This document shows, in pieces, positions 1 to 8,097 of a DNA stretch of 37,117 nt; within the stretch, counting starts at the first letter, position 1, and the number at the start of each line of letters is the position of its first letter. A program made the position numbers and the translations under genes. Source of the DNA: Thermoplasmata archaeon (lineage in GTDB: Archaea; Thermoplasmatota; Penumbrarchaeia; JAEHCK01); the NCBI GenBank assembly GCA_020696345.1, contig JAEHCK010000035.1:1-37117 (forward strand), in the 5' to 3' direction. The notes beneath the pieces are model-generated. The model worked only from the letters and a program-made list of their open reading frames with translations, was not told the DNA's origin and did not search any database.

Positions 1-68
1 ATATGCTTCAATGTTGGTTTCGTGGTTGATTTCATCGTTGGAGTATATCCTCTATTCACCTATTTAAA

Positions 69-353
69 GATGAAATCGACTGGTTAGGTTGAAATTCCAA
101 TATGTCATAAAAAAATGCTATGCAAAACGATCAATATATAACGCATTTTTTTAAGTTAAATTTGAAAAGTTAAATCTTAAAAGTTAAAAGTATACTTTTG
201 CCTTTTAGCCGGGTAAGAATTCTTTACTCAATGTTATTTATTATAAGAATTCTTAGCTCAAGAATAATTTGTGCCAACAAATTGTTCGAGTTTAACTTTT
301 CCTTTTGACTTTTCCTATGGATGAGATCGACTGGTAGCGTTGAAATTCCAATA
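69..353 (+). repeat. 34-bp direct repeat, two copies
   Basis: Positions 69-102 and 320-353 match at 30 of 34 bases. Both begin GATGA(A/G)ATCGACTGGT and end GTTGAAATTCCAATA, with the differences clustered in the middle. The copies are 217 bp apart, too far for a CRISPR spacer, and no third copy is seen. The first copy lies immediately before the 44-bp A-run/T-run element. Function unknown; they could be the ends of a small mobile element or decayed repeat units. Confidence 0.6.
109..152 (+). repeat. 44-bp A7TGC...GCAT7 element, copy 1
   Basis: The element starts AAAAAAATGC and ends GCATTTTTTT, a perfect 10-bp terminal inverted repeat. The interior includes AAAACGATCAATA and ATAACGCA. The opposite strand of 14366-14410 carries nearly the same sequence, and 22947-22991 carries a more diverged copy. 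The ends could pair into a stem followed by a T-run on either strand, like a two-way terminator. No gene ends or starts next to this copy in the window. Confidence 0.65.
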
Positions 354-869
354 GACGATATAAAATAATATGATATTTATTATATCAATCTTATAAAAAT
401 GATCATACCTTTATTAGTTTCATTATTGATAACTTCTCAAATCTTCTCGAATTTGACCAAATTTAATCAAAACAATAGTAAATTATTTATATCTCCTAAC
501 GCTATTAAGGATTGTTTCACTCACCCCATAAGAAAGGAGGGCGAACTCACCCACCCAATTTGTTTTTTTTTCCCCATCGCCCTCCACCCCATTTCACGTA
601 GAGTTGTTGTTGATTTTTAATGCATTGTTGTTGAAATGAATTTATCAATTAATGATTAGTGAATTTGAAAATGCAAATTCGAACAATTTTCCTGAGAAAA
701 ATTATTCTACATTGGAAAACTCTTCGACTTTTCCAAAGTTGCATATTGGAAATTGCAAAATTGAGAAAAAATAAAGAAGTCTCACTTTTAACTTTTAAAA
801 TTTTCATTTTAACTTTTCCAATACCCACATCGTAATCTAAACAAGTGAATGCGGGGAAGTTGTTCCGAA

Positions 870-949
870 CGTAAACTTTTTGGCGCTGAACTGCGCTGGC
901 TTACCCCTCGCAAAAAGTTTTACGGTCATCCCAAAACTCGGGGTAAGCC
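870..949 (+). other. Possible RNA pseudoknot (two interlocked stems)
   Basis: Stem 1 pairs 870-885 with 909-924: 15 base pairs with one bulged base on each side (G882 and T918). Stem 2 pairs 898-907 (GGCTTACCCC) with 940-949 (GGGGTAAGCC), ten perfect pairs. The 5' arm of stem 2 lies in the loop of stem 1 and its 3' arm lies downstream, so the topology is that of an H-type pseudoknot or two competing hairpins. The junction between stems is one base, and the crossing loops are 12 and 15 bases, which is sterically reasonable. Either strand could carry it. No known RNA family is recognised. Confidence 0.4.
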
Positions 950-1066
950 TGCTCGTTCACCGTATTTTCATGAATTTGTTTATGTAATTTGGTATTTGGA
1001 ATTTATTTGGAACTTGGAACTTGAGATTTGTGATTTCCACGAATACCAGCAATAACAAATAATGAG

Positions 1067-1153
1067 TGGTGCGGGGAAGGGGATTCGAACCCCAGAACCA
1101 CTAAGGACTAGACCCTGAATCTAGCGCCGTTGACCAGGCTTAGCTATCCCCGC
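1067..1153 (-). tRNA. tRNA-Leu (anticodon CAG)
   Basis: On the minus strand the acceptor stem is GCGGGGA paired with TCCCCGC, followed by discriminator A and an encoded CCA (1067-1069). The D arm contains the AGCCTGGTCAA loop typical of archaeal tRNA-Leu. The anticodon stem CTAGA/TCTAG closes the loop TTCAGGG, giving anticodon CAG (reads CUG). The long variable arm makes it a type II tRNA, as expected for leucine. The T loop is TTCGAAT; the outermost T-stem pair appears to be a T-T mismatch. There is no intron. It lies about 100 bp from the divergent ATPase gene. Confidence 0.93.
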
Positions 1154-1171
1154 ACAAGATATAATATAAGA

Positions 1172-1183
1172 GTGTATATAGAC
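1172..1183 (-). promoter_or_regulatory. TATA box for tRNA-Leu
   Basis: On the minus strand GTCTATATACAC lies with its centre about 24 bases upstream of the first tRNA nucleotide (1153), where an archaeal TATA box would sit. A second AT-rich tract (1159-1169) is closer and less well placed. Confidence 0.5.
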
Positions 1184-1258
1184 ATCAATATTAAAAATAT
1201 TTTGATTAAACGGAAAAAGATTTATTTACTTTAAAGATAATGATGGACTGGCGATGCG

Positions 1259-2614
1259 GTGAAGTCTTCGAGTATACCCCATGAACTGCACGAATTTTTT
1301 AATCGTGCGAAAGGTCAAACCCTATTAATAAAGGGCGATAGCGGCACTGGCAAAACTACATTTGCTCTTGAATTGATCCCTGAACTCATGAAAAAGAATC
1401 AGAAAAATGGATACATATTCGTCAGGTTAGAAGAAGAGCAGGTCTATAATAATTTCCCATTGGTCGTTGACCTTAAGAAGAAGGAAGAAATCATGGTTTT
1501 CGACAGTTTAACGCCTATTGCCGATGCAAATAAGTTTGGTAAAGAACTCGACAACTTAAACGAAACATCTACATTTGGGTTATTTATAATAGATACAATT
1601 GATGCAATAACCGAGCGTTTTGACCACCCAAATCGTAAACTGAAGGAGATCGTGGGGAAAATTAAGGAGCATAAAGTCAATTCGATCTTGATCCAGGAGC
1701 ACGCTACCGAATCATATCTTGATTATTTGGTGGATGGGATCATAACTTTACAGCGCTCTGAGTATGAAGGCCAGCGAATCAGGCTCATATCCTTGGACAA
1801 ACTACGTGGTGTTGAGATATTCCAGGCCAAATACCTTATTACACTTAAAGGAGGCAGATTCAAAAGCTTTAATCCGTTTGATCCCGGTGAGGTGGGACCA
1901 CACAAATGGGTGGTGCAAAAAGATAAAGGCGGTTACTTCTCCACGGGGATCAGTGATTTGGATTCTCTATTAGGCATGGGTTACAAAAAAGGAAGCTACA
2001 ATGTTATTGAGATCGGTGATAATGTAACCTCGGAGGAATATCTATCGATCATCCGGCCAATAATTTTAAACTTTATGAGTTTGGGTCGAGGTGTAATTGC
2101 GGTCTTACCTGGTGGTGATCACCCCGATTCATTTAGAAATGATTTTACAAGATTCATTTCCAGAGAAACATTCGATAAATACATGCGAATTGCAGATTAT
2201 TTTTCACCTGACTCAAAAAGCCCATATATCATACCTTTAGGTGTAGGTCGCGACGAAGCTATCAAACGCTGGTCGGAGACTGTAATGCAACTCCGAAATC
2301 AAGAAAATAATCCAATTCTTGACTTTACCGGGTTTGATACACTCGAGTATACCCGTGGTGAGAATATTGCCATTCGCGAGCTGTTGAATGGTGTAGCCGC
2401 TACCAAGGTATCCAACGACCTGGGCTTGGGAATCATAAAACCAGGATTAAAATTGACCCAAGGGATTAAGAATATGGCAGATACTTATATAAAAATCATC
2501 GATATCGCCAAATGCTGTTGTATTTACGGTCTAAAACCACAAACCACACTTTATGTGATAACACCTGACGAAAAACGGCTGTATCCTAATGTGAAATTGA
2601 CGGCGTTAGTGTAA
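1259..2614 (+). CDS. GvpD/KaiC-like RecA-superfamily ATPase
   Basis: A 451-aa cytoplasmic protein with two RecA-like halves. The first has Walker A GDSGTGKT (residues 26-33) and Walker B FIID (109-112). The second half (from about residue 225, STGISDLDSLLG) has the KaiC-type entry motif, but its P-loop position reads GDNVTSEE, without the lysine, so it probably does not bind nucleotide normally. This pairing of one active and one degenerate half recalls GvpD and archaeal KaiC-like ATPases implicated in signalling. The only in-frame start is GTG at 1259, because a stop codon precedes it at 1241. A TATA-like TTTATTTACTTTAA (about 1219-1232) fits a leaderless or nearly leaderless transcript. Partner and signal are unknown. 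Confidence 0.8.
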   Translation: MKSSSIPHELHEFFNRAKGQTLLIKGDSGTGKTTFALELIPELMKKNQKNGYIFVRLEEEQVYNNFPLVVDLKKKEEIMVFDSLTPIADANKFGKELDNLNETSTFGLFIIDTIDAITERFDHPNRKLKEIVGKIKEHKVNSILIQEHATESYLDYLVDGIITLQRSEYEGQRIRLISLDKLRGVEIFQAKYLITLKGGRFKSFNPFDPGEVGPHKWVVQKDKGGYFSTGISDLDSLLGMGYKKGSYNVIEIGDNVTSEEYLSIIRPIILNFMSLGRGVIAVLPGGDHPDSFRNDFTRFISRETFDKYMRIADYFSPDSKSPYIIPLGVGRDEAIKRWSETVMQLRNQENNPILDFTGFDTLEYTRGENIAIRELLNGVAATKVSNDLGLGIIKPGLKLTQGIKNMADTYIKIIDIAKCCCIYGLKPQTTLYVITPDEKRLYPNVKLTALV

Positions 2615-2647
2615 ATTGCTGATGAGTGAGATAGTCCGGTAGAATTA

Positions 2648-3052
2648 TTGCTTGACAGTGGCCGAGATGAGTTATTGATGGGTAGTAGCAGTGATGAGTT
2701 ATTGATTGACAGAAGCCGTGATGGATCGTTGATTGGCAGAAGCCTGGATTAGTTGTTTATTGGCAGATGCCTTGATCGATTATTGATTGACAGATACCTT
2801 GATCGATTATTGATTGACAGATGCCTTGATTAATTGTTGATTGACAGATGCCGGGATTAATTGTTGATTGACAGATGCCGGAATTAATTGTTGATTGATA
2901 GATGCCGGGATTAATTGTTGATTGACAGATGCCGGGATTAATTGTTGATTGACAGATACCTGGATGAATTAGCGAATGACAGATGCCATGATGAGTTATT
3001 GATTGATAGATGCCTGGATGAATTATCGATTAATTGAAACCTAGTTTTAAAG
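2648..3052 (+). repeat. 27-bp tandem array, left arm (about 15 units)
   Basis: Units of 27 bp follow each other without spacers from 2648, with a core TTGATTGACAGATGCC and a tail (G/T)GGATTAATTG. The central units (2810-2944) are nearly identical and the outer ones are diverged, as in arrays that grow by slippage or unequal exchange. The array begins 34 bp after the stop of the GvpD-like gene. It is related to the array at 3072-3314 in inverted orientation: the two unit consensuses match at about 17 of 27 positions when one is reverse-complemented. Confidence 0.9.
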
Positions 3053-3071
3053 ACAAATCCTGGAATCAACT

Positions 3072-3314
3072 CAGTATCAACCCAGCACGGTATCTGTTCA
3101 GCATCAACCCAGCACGGTATCTGTTCAGCATCAACCCAGCACGGTATCTGTTCAGCATCAACCCAGCACGGTATCTGTTCAGCACCAACCCAGCCCGGTA
3201 TCTGTTCAGCATCAACCCAGCCCGGTATCTGTTCAGCATCAACCCAGCCCGGTATCTACTCAGCATCAACTAATCCTGGTTTCTGTTCAACATCAATCAA
3301 TCTCTGTCTTGTTT
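3072..3314 (-). repeat. 27-bp tandem array, right arm, inverted (about 9 units)
   Basis: Eight clear units of 27 bp run from 3072 (plus-strand core ATCAACCCAGCACGGTATCT); a ninth degenerate one (3288-3314) overlaps the last codons of the minus-strand STAND ATPase gene, which stops at 3297. Units 1-4 have CCAGCACGG and units 5-7 CCAGCCCGG, a sign of local homogenisation. Because 27 is a multiple of three, the array is open in several frames (repeating INPARYLFS on the plus strand), but nothing indicates translation. With the left arm it forms a large inverted structure filling the gap between two convergent genes. Confidence 0.9.
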
Positions 3315-5966
3315 CAATTTTAATTTATCTGATCTCAAAACATTTTCTATGTTTTTGATCCTGATCTTGGCATTCATTTCCTTGAATATTTTTAATGAAA
3401 ACTCCAGACGTTTTTTCGCGTCATCATAATCCCCTTTACTGAACAACATCAGACCGTACTCCATGTATGAAGAACTGAATTCGAACGGCACATTTAACCG
3501 TTTTAATTGTTTAATACTCTTAGTAAAATATTTTTCAGATGTTTTCCAATCTTCTTTGAAATGGAAAATGATCCCGTAATTCCGAGATACGAGGCCTAAA
3601 CCTACTCGATCGTTGACCTGGGTTAGGATCTCTTCGGCAGCCTTACATCGTTCCATTGCTTTATCAAATTGGTTCATTCTAGCATAACATTCCGCAGTGT
3701 ATAACAATGCCCAGCCGCGATTATAAAAATCGCCTATCTTTATAGATAACTGATCACATTTTTTAAAATGCTTGATCGCTTCCAACCAATTCTCCTGTTT
3801 TGCATATATTTCGCCCAAACCGTTAAACGCCCTACCCATTTCATGAATCCAACCGATCTTTTCAAGGTGCCCTATACTTTCATTATAAAACTTAACAGCT
3901 TTATCCCAATCTCCCGTGTAATTATATATATTGCCCATATCTATGTAAGTGACTGCAATGACTGGAATGTCATTAATTTTTGTGGCGAAATCTATGCATA
4001 TATCATAATGTTCCAAAGCCTTCGAATAATCACCTTGGCGCCATTCCAGATACCCACGACCCCATTCGGTCTTTGCTAAACCGTGATAATCATCGATCTC
4101 TTGGGAGATTATCAAACTCTTTTTATAATTCTTTTCTGCTGATTTCCAATCACTTTTAAATGCCATCAATTCTCCCAAATTACGGTATGTGTCTGCAAGC
4201 TTGAGTTGTATCCAATTAGTTGATATTTCCTCTTTTTTCGACTTCTTTTCATTTACCTTTTTCTGCATTTCATTGCGAAGTTTCTCCACCAAATTCGGTA
4301 TGGGTCGCAAATATTCTAACGCCTGGTCCCAATCACCCAACATTTTATTTGTTTGCCCAAGATTGCTCAATAATTCGATCTCATTACGTTGAATTTGTAT
4401 TGTATATCTAAATTTATTCAATATTTCCAAGGCGGTCAGATAATACCTTCGAGCATCATCAAGCGCATAAATGCTGGTGGCATGCTTACCAGCCAACATC
4501 AGATATTTCAAGGCTTTATCATGATCCGTACCCTTTGAAAAATGGTCGGCAAGGTCAAAAACCAGATTACCTAAACTCTCCTGGTTCTGTTTCTCAATTA
4601 AAGTACCTACTTTTGTATGTAAAAATTTGCGACGACTACGGTTTAGATCCTGATATGCAATTTCTTGGATCAACGGGTTATCATATCTATATACATCAAT
4701 ATCAGATGATAGATCCTCGTGGATCAATTTCGCATCCAGTAGTGCGTCGAGCGAGTCAAGTATCTGCTCATCTGGAAATTCGGTAACCTCTTTTAACATA
4801 TCATACGAGAACTCTCGACCGATTACCGCGGCATAGCCCAACACCTTCAGATCCTCTTTTTTCAGCCGTCTGAGACGTGCGATCAGTCTCTCACGTGTAG
4901 TGGTTGGTATAATCAAATCTTTAACATCTAATCGTGGTTGCCAGACATAGCTCGAAACATCGATGACATCCTCTTCGATCAGTGCCTGGAGCACATCTTC
5001 GATAAATAGTGGATTCCCTTCGGTTTTTTGATATATCTGGTTTATGAAGTTTTCTGCAATGTCTTCCCTAGAAAAGATATTCTGGAGCATTAAATTTACA
5101 TTCTCTATTGCAAAGCGTTCCAAGGTGATAGCCGTAAAAAATTCAAAATGGTTCAATCTCTGGATCATTTTATCAATTTTTTCTTTTTTTTCAATTGAGA
5201 CATCAAGTTCCTCGGGACAAATTCCAAATATTAACATAATAGGTAGATCAGGTATCTGATCGATAAGATAATCAAGGAAATCTAAAGTGGCACCACTTGC
5301 CCAATGCAGATCGTCGATAAAGAATACAACCGGTGAATTCTGGGCCAATTGGAATAATTGTTTGCCCATAGCCTTAAATAAATTTGCCTGCCCCTTTTTT
5401 ATTTCACCAACTTCCGTAACTCTAAGCGTCGCAGGTATCAGGCCCATGGGTAATGCTTCCACCACCGGCGGTTCAGATGTTGGTGGTTCGAACTCATTCG
5501 TTAATGATATCTCTTCCTCGGTATCTGTGCCAACGAACGGAATTAGACCTAATGGTTTCGGTTGAATATTTGTGTCAATATTATTAAGTTCTGGATCTAA
5601 ACTATTGTTAATTCCATTATTTTGATCCTGTGATGAAGTATCCAATTCTCTAATTCCTGAACGTTCTTCGGGAGTTTCTAGCTTGGATGACATTTGTAAA
5701 TTGTAATCCAAAGCTTCGATTATGGACTGATATGGAGAATGGCTTTCCGTGCTTTTACAACTGCCTATACGAACCTGGACTTTCTCGGTCTCTGCGAATT
5801 TCATGAATTCTTCTATCAATCTGGTTTTACCGATACCATGCTCTCCATTGATCACAACGACCTGTCCTTTTGTATTACGCATTCTAGTGAGCAGGTCTTT
5901 TAGAATGGTCAGTTCTCTCTCACGATCGATAAATACGTGTTTGACTCTGTAGTCTCGAACCACCAT
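3297..5966 (-). CDS. STAND-type AAA ATPase with TPR repeats
   Basis: An 889-aa cytoplasmic protein of the AAA_16/MalT-like class, in which ATP binding and TPR-mediated ligand sensing are coupled. Walker A is GEHGIGKT (41-48) and Walker B is VVFFIDD followed by LHWA (213-223). Between them is an unusually long, Asn/Glu/Pro-rich insert (about 91-190) holding two short GLIP motifs (GLIPFVG and GLIPA). A winged-helix-like segment follows, then about eight TPRs over roughly residues 480-870 (repeated GD/A-KALEHY patterns). GGAG lies 7 bases before the ATG. The C-terminal residues (KQDRD) are encoded inside the flanking 27-bp repeat. Likely a signalling or regulatory switch; no effector domain is visible. 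The 24052-27045 gene is a paralogue. Confidence 0.8.
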   Translation of the reverse strand: MVVRDYRVKHVFIDRERELTILKDLLTRMRNTKGQVVVINGEHGIGKTRLIEEFMKFAETEKVQVRIGSCKSTESHSPYQSIIEALDYNLQMSSKLETPEERSGIRELDTSSQDQNNGINNSLDPELNNIDTNIQPKPLGLIPFVGTDTEEEISLTNEFEPPTSEPPVVEALPMGLIPATLRVTEVGEIKKGQANLFKAMGKQLFQLAQNSPVVFFIDDLHWASGATLDFLDYLIDQIPDLPIMLIFGICPEELDVSIEKKEKIDKMIQRLNHFEFFTAITLERFAIENVNLMLQNIFSREDIAENFINQIYQKTEGNPLFIEDVLQALIEEDVIDVSSYVWQPRLDVKDLIIPTTTRERLIARLRRLKKEDLKVLGYAAVIGREFSYDMLKEVTEFPDEQILDSLDALLDAKLIHEDLSSDIDVYRYDNPLIQEIAYQDLNRSRRKFLHTKVGTLIEKQNQESLGNLVFDLADHFSKGTDHDKALKYLMLAGKHATSIYALDDARRYYLTALEILNKFRYTIQIQRNEIELLSNLGQTNKMLGDWDQALEYLRPIPNLVEKLRNEMQKKVNEKKSKKEEISTNWIQLKLADTYRNLGELMAFKSDWKSAEKNYKKSLIISQEIDDYHGLAKTEWGRGYLEWRQGDYSKALEHYDICIDFATKINDIPVIAVTYIDMGNIYNYTGDWDKAVKFYNESIGHLEKIGWIHEMGRAFNGLGEIYAKQENWLEAIKHFKKCDQLSIKIGDFYNRGWALLYTAECYARMNQFDKAMERCKAAEEILTQVNDRVGLGLVSRNYGIIFHFKEDWKTSEKYFTKSIKQLKRLNVPFEFSSSYMEYGLMLFSKGDYDDAKKRLEFSLKIFKEMNAKIRIKNIENVLRSDKLKLKQDRD

Positions 5967-6199
5967 GGTAATTCTCCGACTTATGTGAAGGCATTATCTT
6001 TTCAAAAAATTGGTTAAGAGTTATTAACATTTTCCATAGATACAGATATTATTAAGCTTTTCGCAACCATATGTTTAATATTATCTTTGAAATGCGCCCG
6101 GTTATACATTAAAGGTCACCTTAAATTACACCATTTACTGGCAATTACCGGTATATCCGAAAAATTATTAAGTCTATTATCTATTATATCTCCGATATT
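5967..6199. promoter_or_regulatory. Divergent promoter region with a small palindrome
   Basis: This 233-bp gap separates the divergent STAND ATPase and the unknown-radB-cupin operon and must contain both promoters. A perfect 11-base palindrome AAGGTCACCTT (6112-6122) lies inside a longer imperfect one and could be an operator. An AAAAATTATTAAGT tract at about 6160-6173 is a plausible BRE/TATA for the 6200 gene. No tandem array is present here, unlike the convergent gaps. Confidence 0.35.
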
Positions 6200-7423
6200 A
6201 TGTCACCATCAACTAATTCGAATATGCCATTATCCAGAGAAGATCTGATCAAATTAAAGCATTCGATCGAGCCTAACGATTATCAGGTTGTAGCGGCGGG
6301 AAATTCCAATCTTCTGGTGATAAGGTCGCCACAAGAATATCCAGATATCGTAAATGATCTGGAAAGTTTGATCAATAAATTCGATATGCGTGATGTTGAT
6401 CAAGCCGATCAAGTTTGTATAATTGGTGATGCAGAGGTGGTGGGTGTGTCGATCGAGGCGATCAAATCATTAATGGACCGTAGAATAGAAGATGATGAGC
6501 AAATCGCCACAGATCTTGAAGAAAAATTGAGTGAACCTTATGATACTTTATCATTTCATAGTGACGACGACCCATTTAAGATACTAAGACTTGGCATTCG
6601 AATACCTGGTAGTCTGGAGGATTTTAAACCACAACAATTGCGGGAGACATTATTCTCAAAAATAAAGGACCTTCCTCGTGAAAGCGAGATTGTATATTTA
6701 ATTGCAAAAGATGGCTACCTTAGATTATCGGGAAAAGAATTTTATAAATACCTAGGCGATTTTCTTCGTGAGCATTCAGATAAGAACAGAGAAATGAAAG
6801 ATGAATTCTTAGATATTGCCAAGGGTACATTAGCCAACCATTTTGTCGGTAAAGGGCCGGAAACAGAAATTAGCATCACCGGTAAACAGGAGCAATTAAA
6901 CAACTATCTGGACGTGCCAGAACGTTCAATTGAAGTTGAAAACACCGAGGATATTAAGAAAAAGATCGAAGTTGATGGCGCGAAGGAAATTGCAGCTCTG
7001 TTGCAATTAGAGCAAGAGACTGCTATTCAAATACCCGAACCTGAACCGGCGTTAACTTCTGTTGAACCTAAGCCCATATCATCGCCGGAGATAAAATTGG
7101 AAACAAAATTGGAGAGCAAATTATCAGAGAGTGGTTTTCAGATAGTTTCCGGTATAATGCTCTCCGGTGTGGATGTAGTGGCAAATACCCAGGAAAATGT
7201 GGATAAAAAATTATTTTTCAGTTTTATGCCACAATTCGACTTTAGAAAAGCATTGGCCCTGGAAAAAGCGATAGAGCAACATACTCCCGGGCTGGGTATA
7301 ATAATCGGTTCCAAAGATGATGTGGATACGAAACTGTTCGTTATTGGTAAAAATATAGTATTAACGGATATTGATACCATACTTAACACTGATTTTCTTA
7401 ATCGTCCCGAGGACCAACAATGA
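6200..7423 (+). CDS. Unknown 407-aa protein upstream of radB
   Basis: I do not recognise this family. It is a soluble, acidic protein with no signal peptide or membrane segment. An N-terminal alpha/beta region (about 1-220) is followed by a low-complexity Glu/Pro-rich linker (about 270-310) and a C-terminal alpha/beta domain (about 315-405) that starts QIVSGIMLSGVD and resembles a small ligand- or protein-binding fold. No P-loop or metal site is visible. Its last codons overlap the radB start in an ATGA junction (4 bp), so translation is probably coupled and a role with RadB is a reasonable guess. Start is the first ATG after a TATA-like tract; there is no clear ribosome binding site, so the mRNA may be leaderless. 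Confidence 0.75.
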   Translation: MSPSTNSNMPLSREDLIKLKHSIEPNDYQVVAAGNSNLLVIRSPQEYPDIVNDLESLINKFDMRDVDQADQVCIIGDAEVVGVSIEAIKSLMDRRIEDDEQIATDLEEKLSEPYDTLSFHSDDDPFKILRLGIRIPGSLEDFKPQQLRETLFSKIKDLPRESEIVYLIAKDGYLRLSGKEFYKYLGDFLREHSDKNREMKDEFLDIAKGTLANHFVGKGPETEISITGKQEQLNNYLDVPERSIEVENTEDIKKKIEVDGAKEIAALLQLEQETAIQIPEPEPALTSVEPKPISSPEIKLETKLESKLSESGFQIVSGIMLSGVDVVANTQENVDKKLFFSFMPQFDFRKALALEKAIEQHTPGLGIIIGSKDDVDTKLFVIGKNIVLTDIDTILNTDFLNRPEDQQ

Positions 7424-8097
7424 AGCTTAAGATCAATTGTACTAGCCTGGACGATCTATTGGGCGGCGGTATCGAGGCGGGTGCGGTTACCGAATTATAT
7501 GGTGAGGGTGGCACTGGGAAGACCAATATCTCCCTTCAGTTAACACGTAACAGTGTTCTGTCCGGAAAAAAGGTAATATTCATAGATACCGAGGGCGTGT
7601 CACATGAGAGGTTTCGCCAAATATGCGGTAAAGACCATGGAGATATCAATAAAGAGGTATTATTTTTCTCGCCGTTCTCACTATCCGAACAAGAGTCCAT
7701 GGTCCAGCAGGCAGTGAAGATCTTGGAAAGCGATAGCGATCCAAACATTGGCCTGATCGTACTGGATTCTGCCACCATATTTTACCGCATGTCGCTGGGT
7801 TGCGAGGATGAACAGGCACACCGCCAGTGTTTATCACGGCAGATAATATTACTTCTGGCTGCTGCGCGTAAATATGATCTTCCAGTGGTCATCACGAACC
7901 AGGTGTTCATGGATATCGAAAACGATACCGTCGCACCGATCGGCGGGCACATATTACTGCATAACGCTAAGACAATAATTAAACTGGAAAGAGTAACTGA
8001 TAACGTACGCCGTGCTACGCTTATGAAACATCGTTCGTTGGCCGAAGGTTTGTACTCGGAGTTTAAGATCACTGGTAATGGGATCGAGGATGTATAA
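7420..8097 (+). CDS. radB: DNA repair and recombination protein RadB
   Basis: A 225-aa RecA/RadA paralogue of the RadB family, which in euryarchaea assists RadA in homologous recombination and binds DNA. The protein is just a RecA core: it lacks the N-terminal helix-hairpin-helix domain of RadA, as RadB proteins do. The start LDDLLGGGIEAG leads into Walker A GEGGTGKT (28-35); the Walker B strand is LIVLDS (about 113-118), and VVITNQV and PIGGHILLHNAKTIIKL are the L2 and C-terminal core motifs. It overlaps the upstream unknown gene by 4 bp and is followed directly by the cupin start (TAA then ATG), so the three are probably one operon. Confidence 0.95.
   Translation: MKLKINCTSLDDLLGGGIEAGAVTELYGEGGTGKTNISLQLTRNSVLSGKKVIFIDTEGVSHERFRQICGKDHGDINKEVLFFSPFSLSEQESMVQQAVKILESDSDPNIGLIVLDSATIFYRMSLGCEDEQAHRQCLSRQIILLLAAARKYDLPVVITNQVFMDIENDTVAPIGGHILLHNAKTIIKLERVTDNVRRATLMKHRSLAEGLYSEFKITGNGIEDV

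Larger units (their letters stand above)
1..1066. other. AT-rich gene-free stretch with short repeats
   Basis: I see no convincing protein gene here. Two short open frames (399-620 and 849-1055) have low-complexity or frame-shadow composition and no ribosome binding site. The stretch holds a 34-bp direct repeat (69-102 and 320-353), one copy of a 44-bp A-run/T-run element (109-152), runs of AAGTTAAA-like octamers at about 152-190 with their complement (TTAACTTTT-like) at about 289-315 and 785-822, an AAGAATTCTT inverted pair (217-227 and 246-256), and the paired stems at 870-949. At 960-1045 there is ATTTGGAATTT-type short-period sequence of the kind often found as intergenic filler in metagenomic genomes. 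Confidence 0.6.

Noticed and set aside
399..620. 73-aa open frame in the AT-rich first kilobase
   Set aside because: No ribosome binding site or promoter at a sensible distance, low-complexity composition, and nothing like a domain.
3034..3273. Open frame encoding repeated INPARYLFS (79 aa), and its antisense
   Set aside because: The frame is open only because the DNA repeat is 27 bp, a multiple of three. It has no ribosome binding site, both strands are open, and the DNA is explained as an inverted satellite.
2648..3314. CRISPR array
   Set aside because: Units follow one another directly with no unique spacers, and orientation switches midway.
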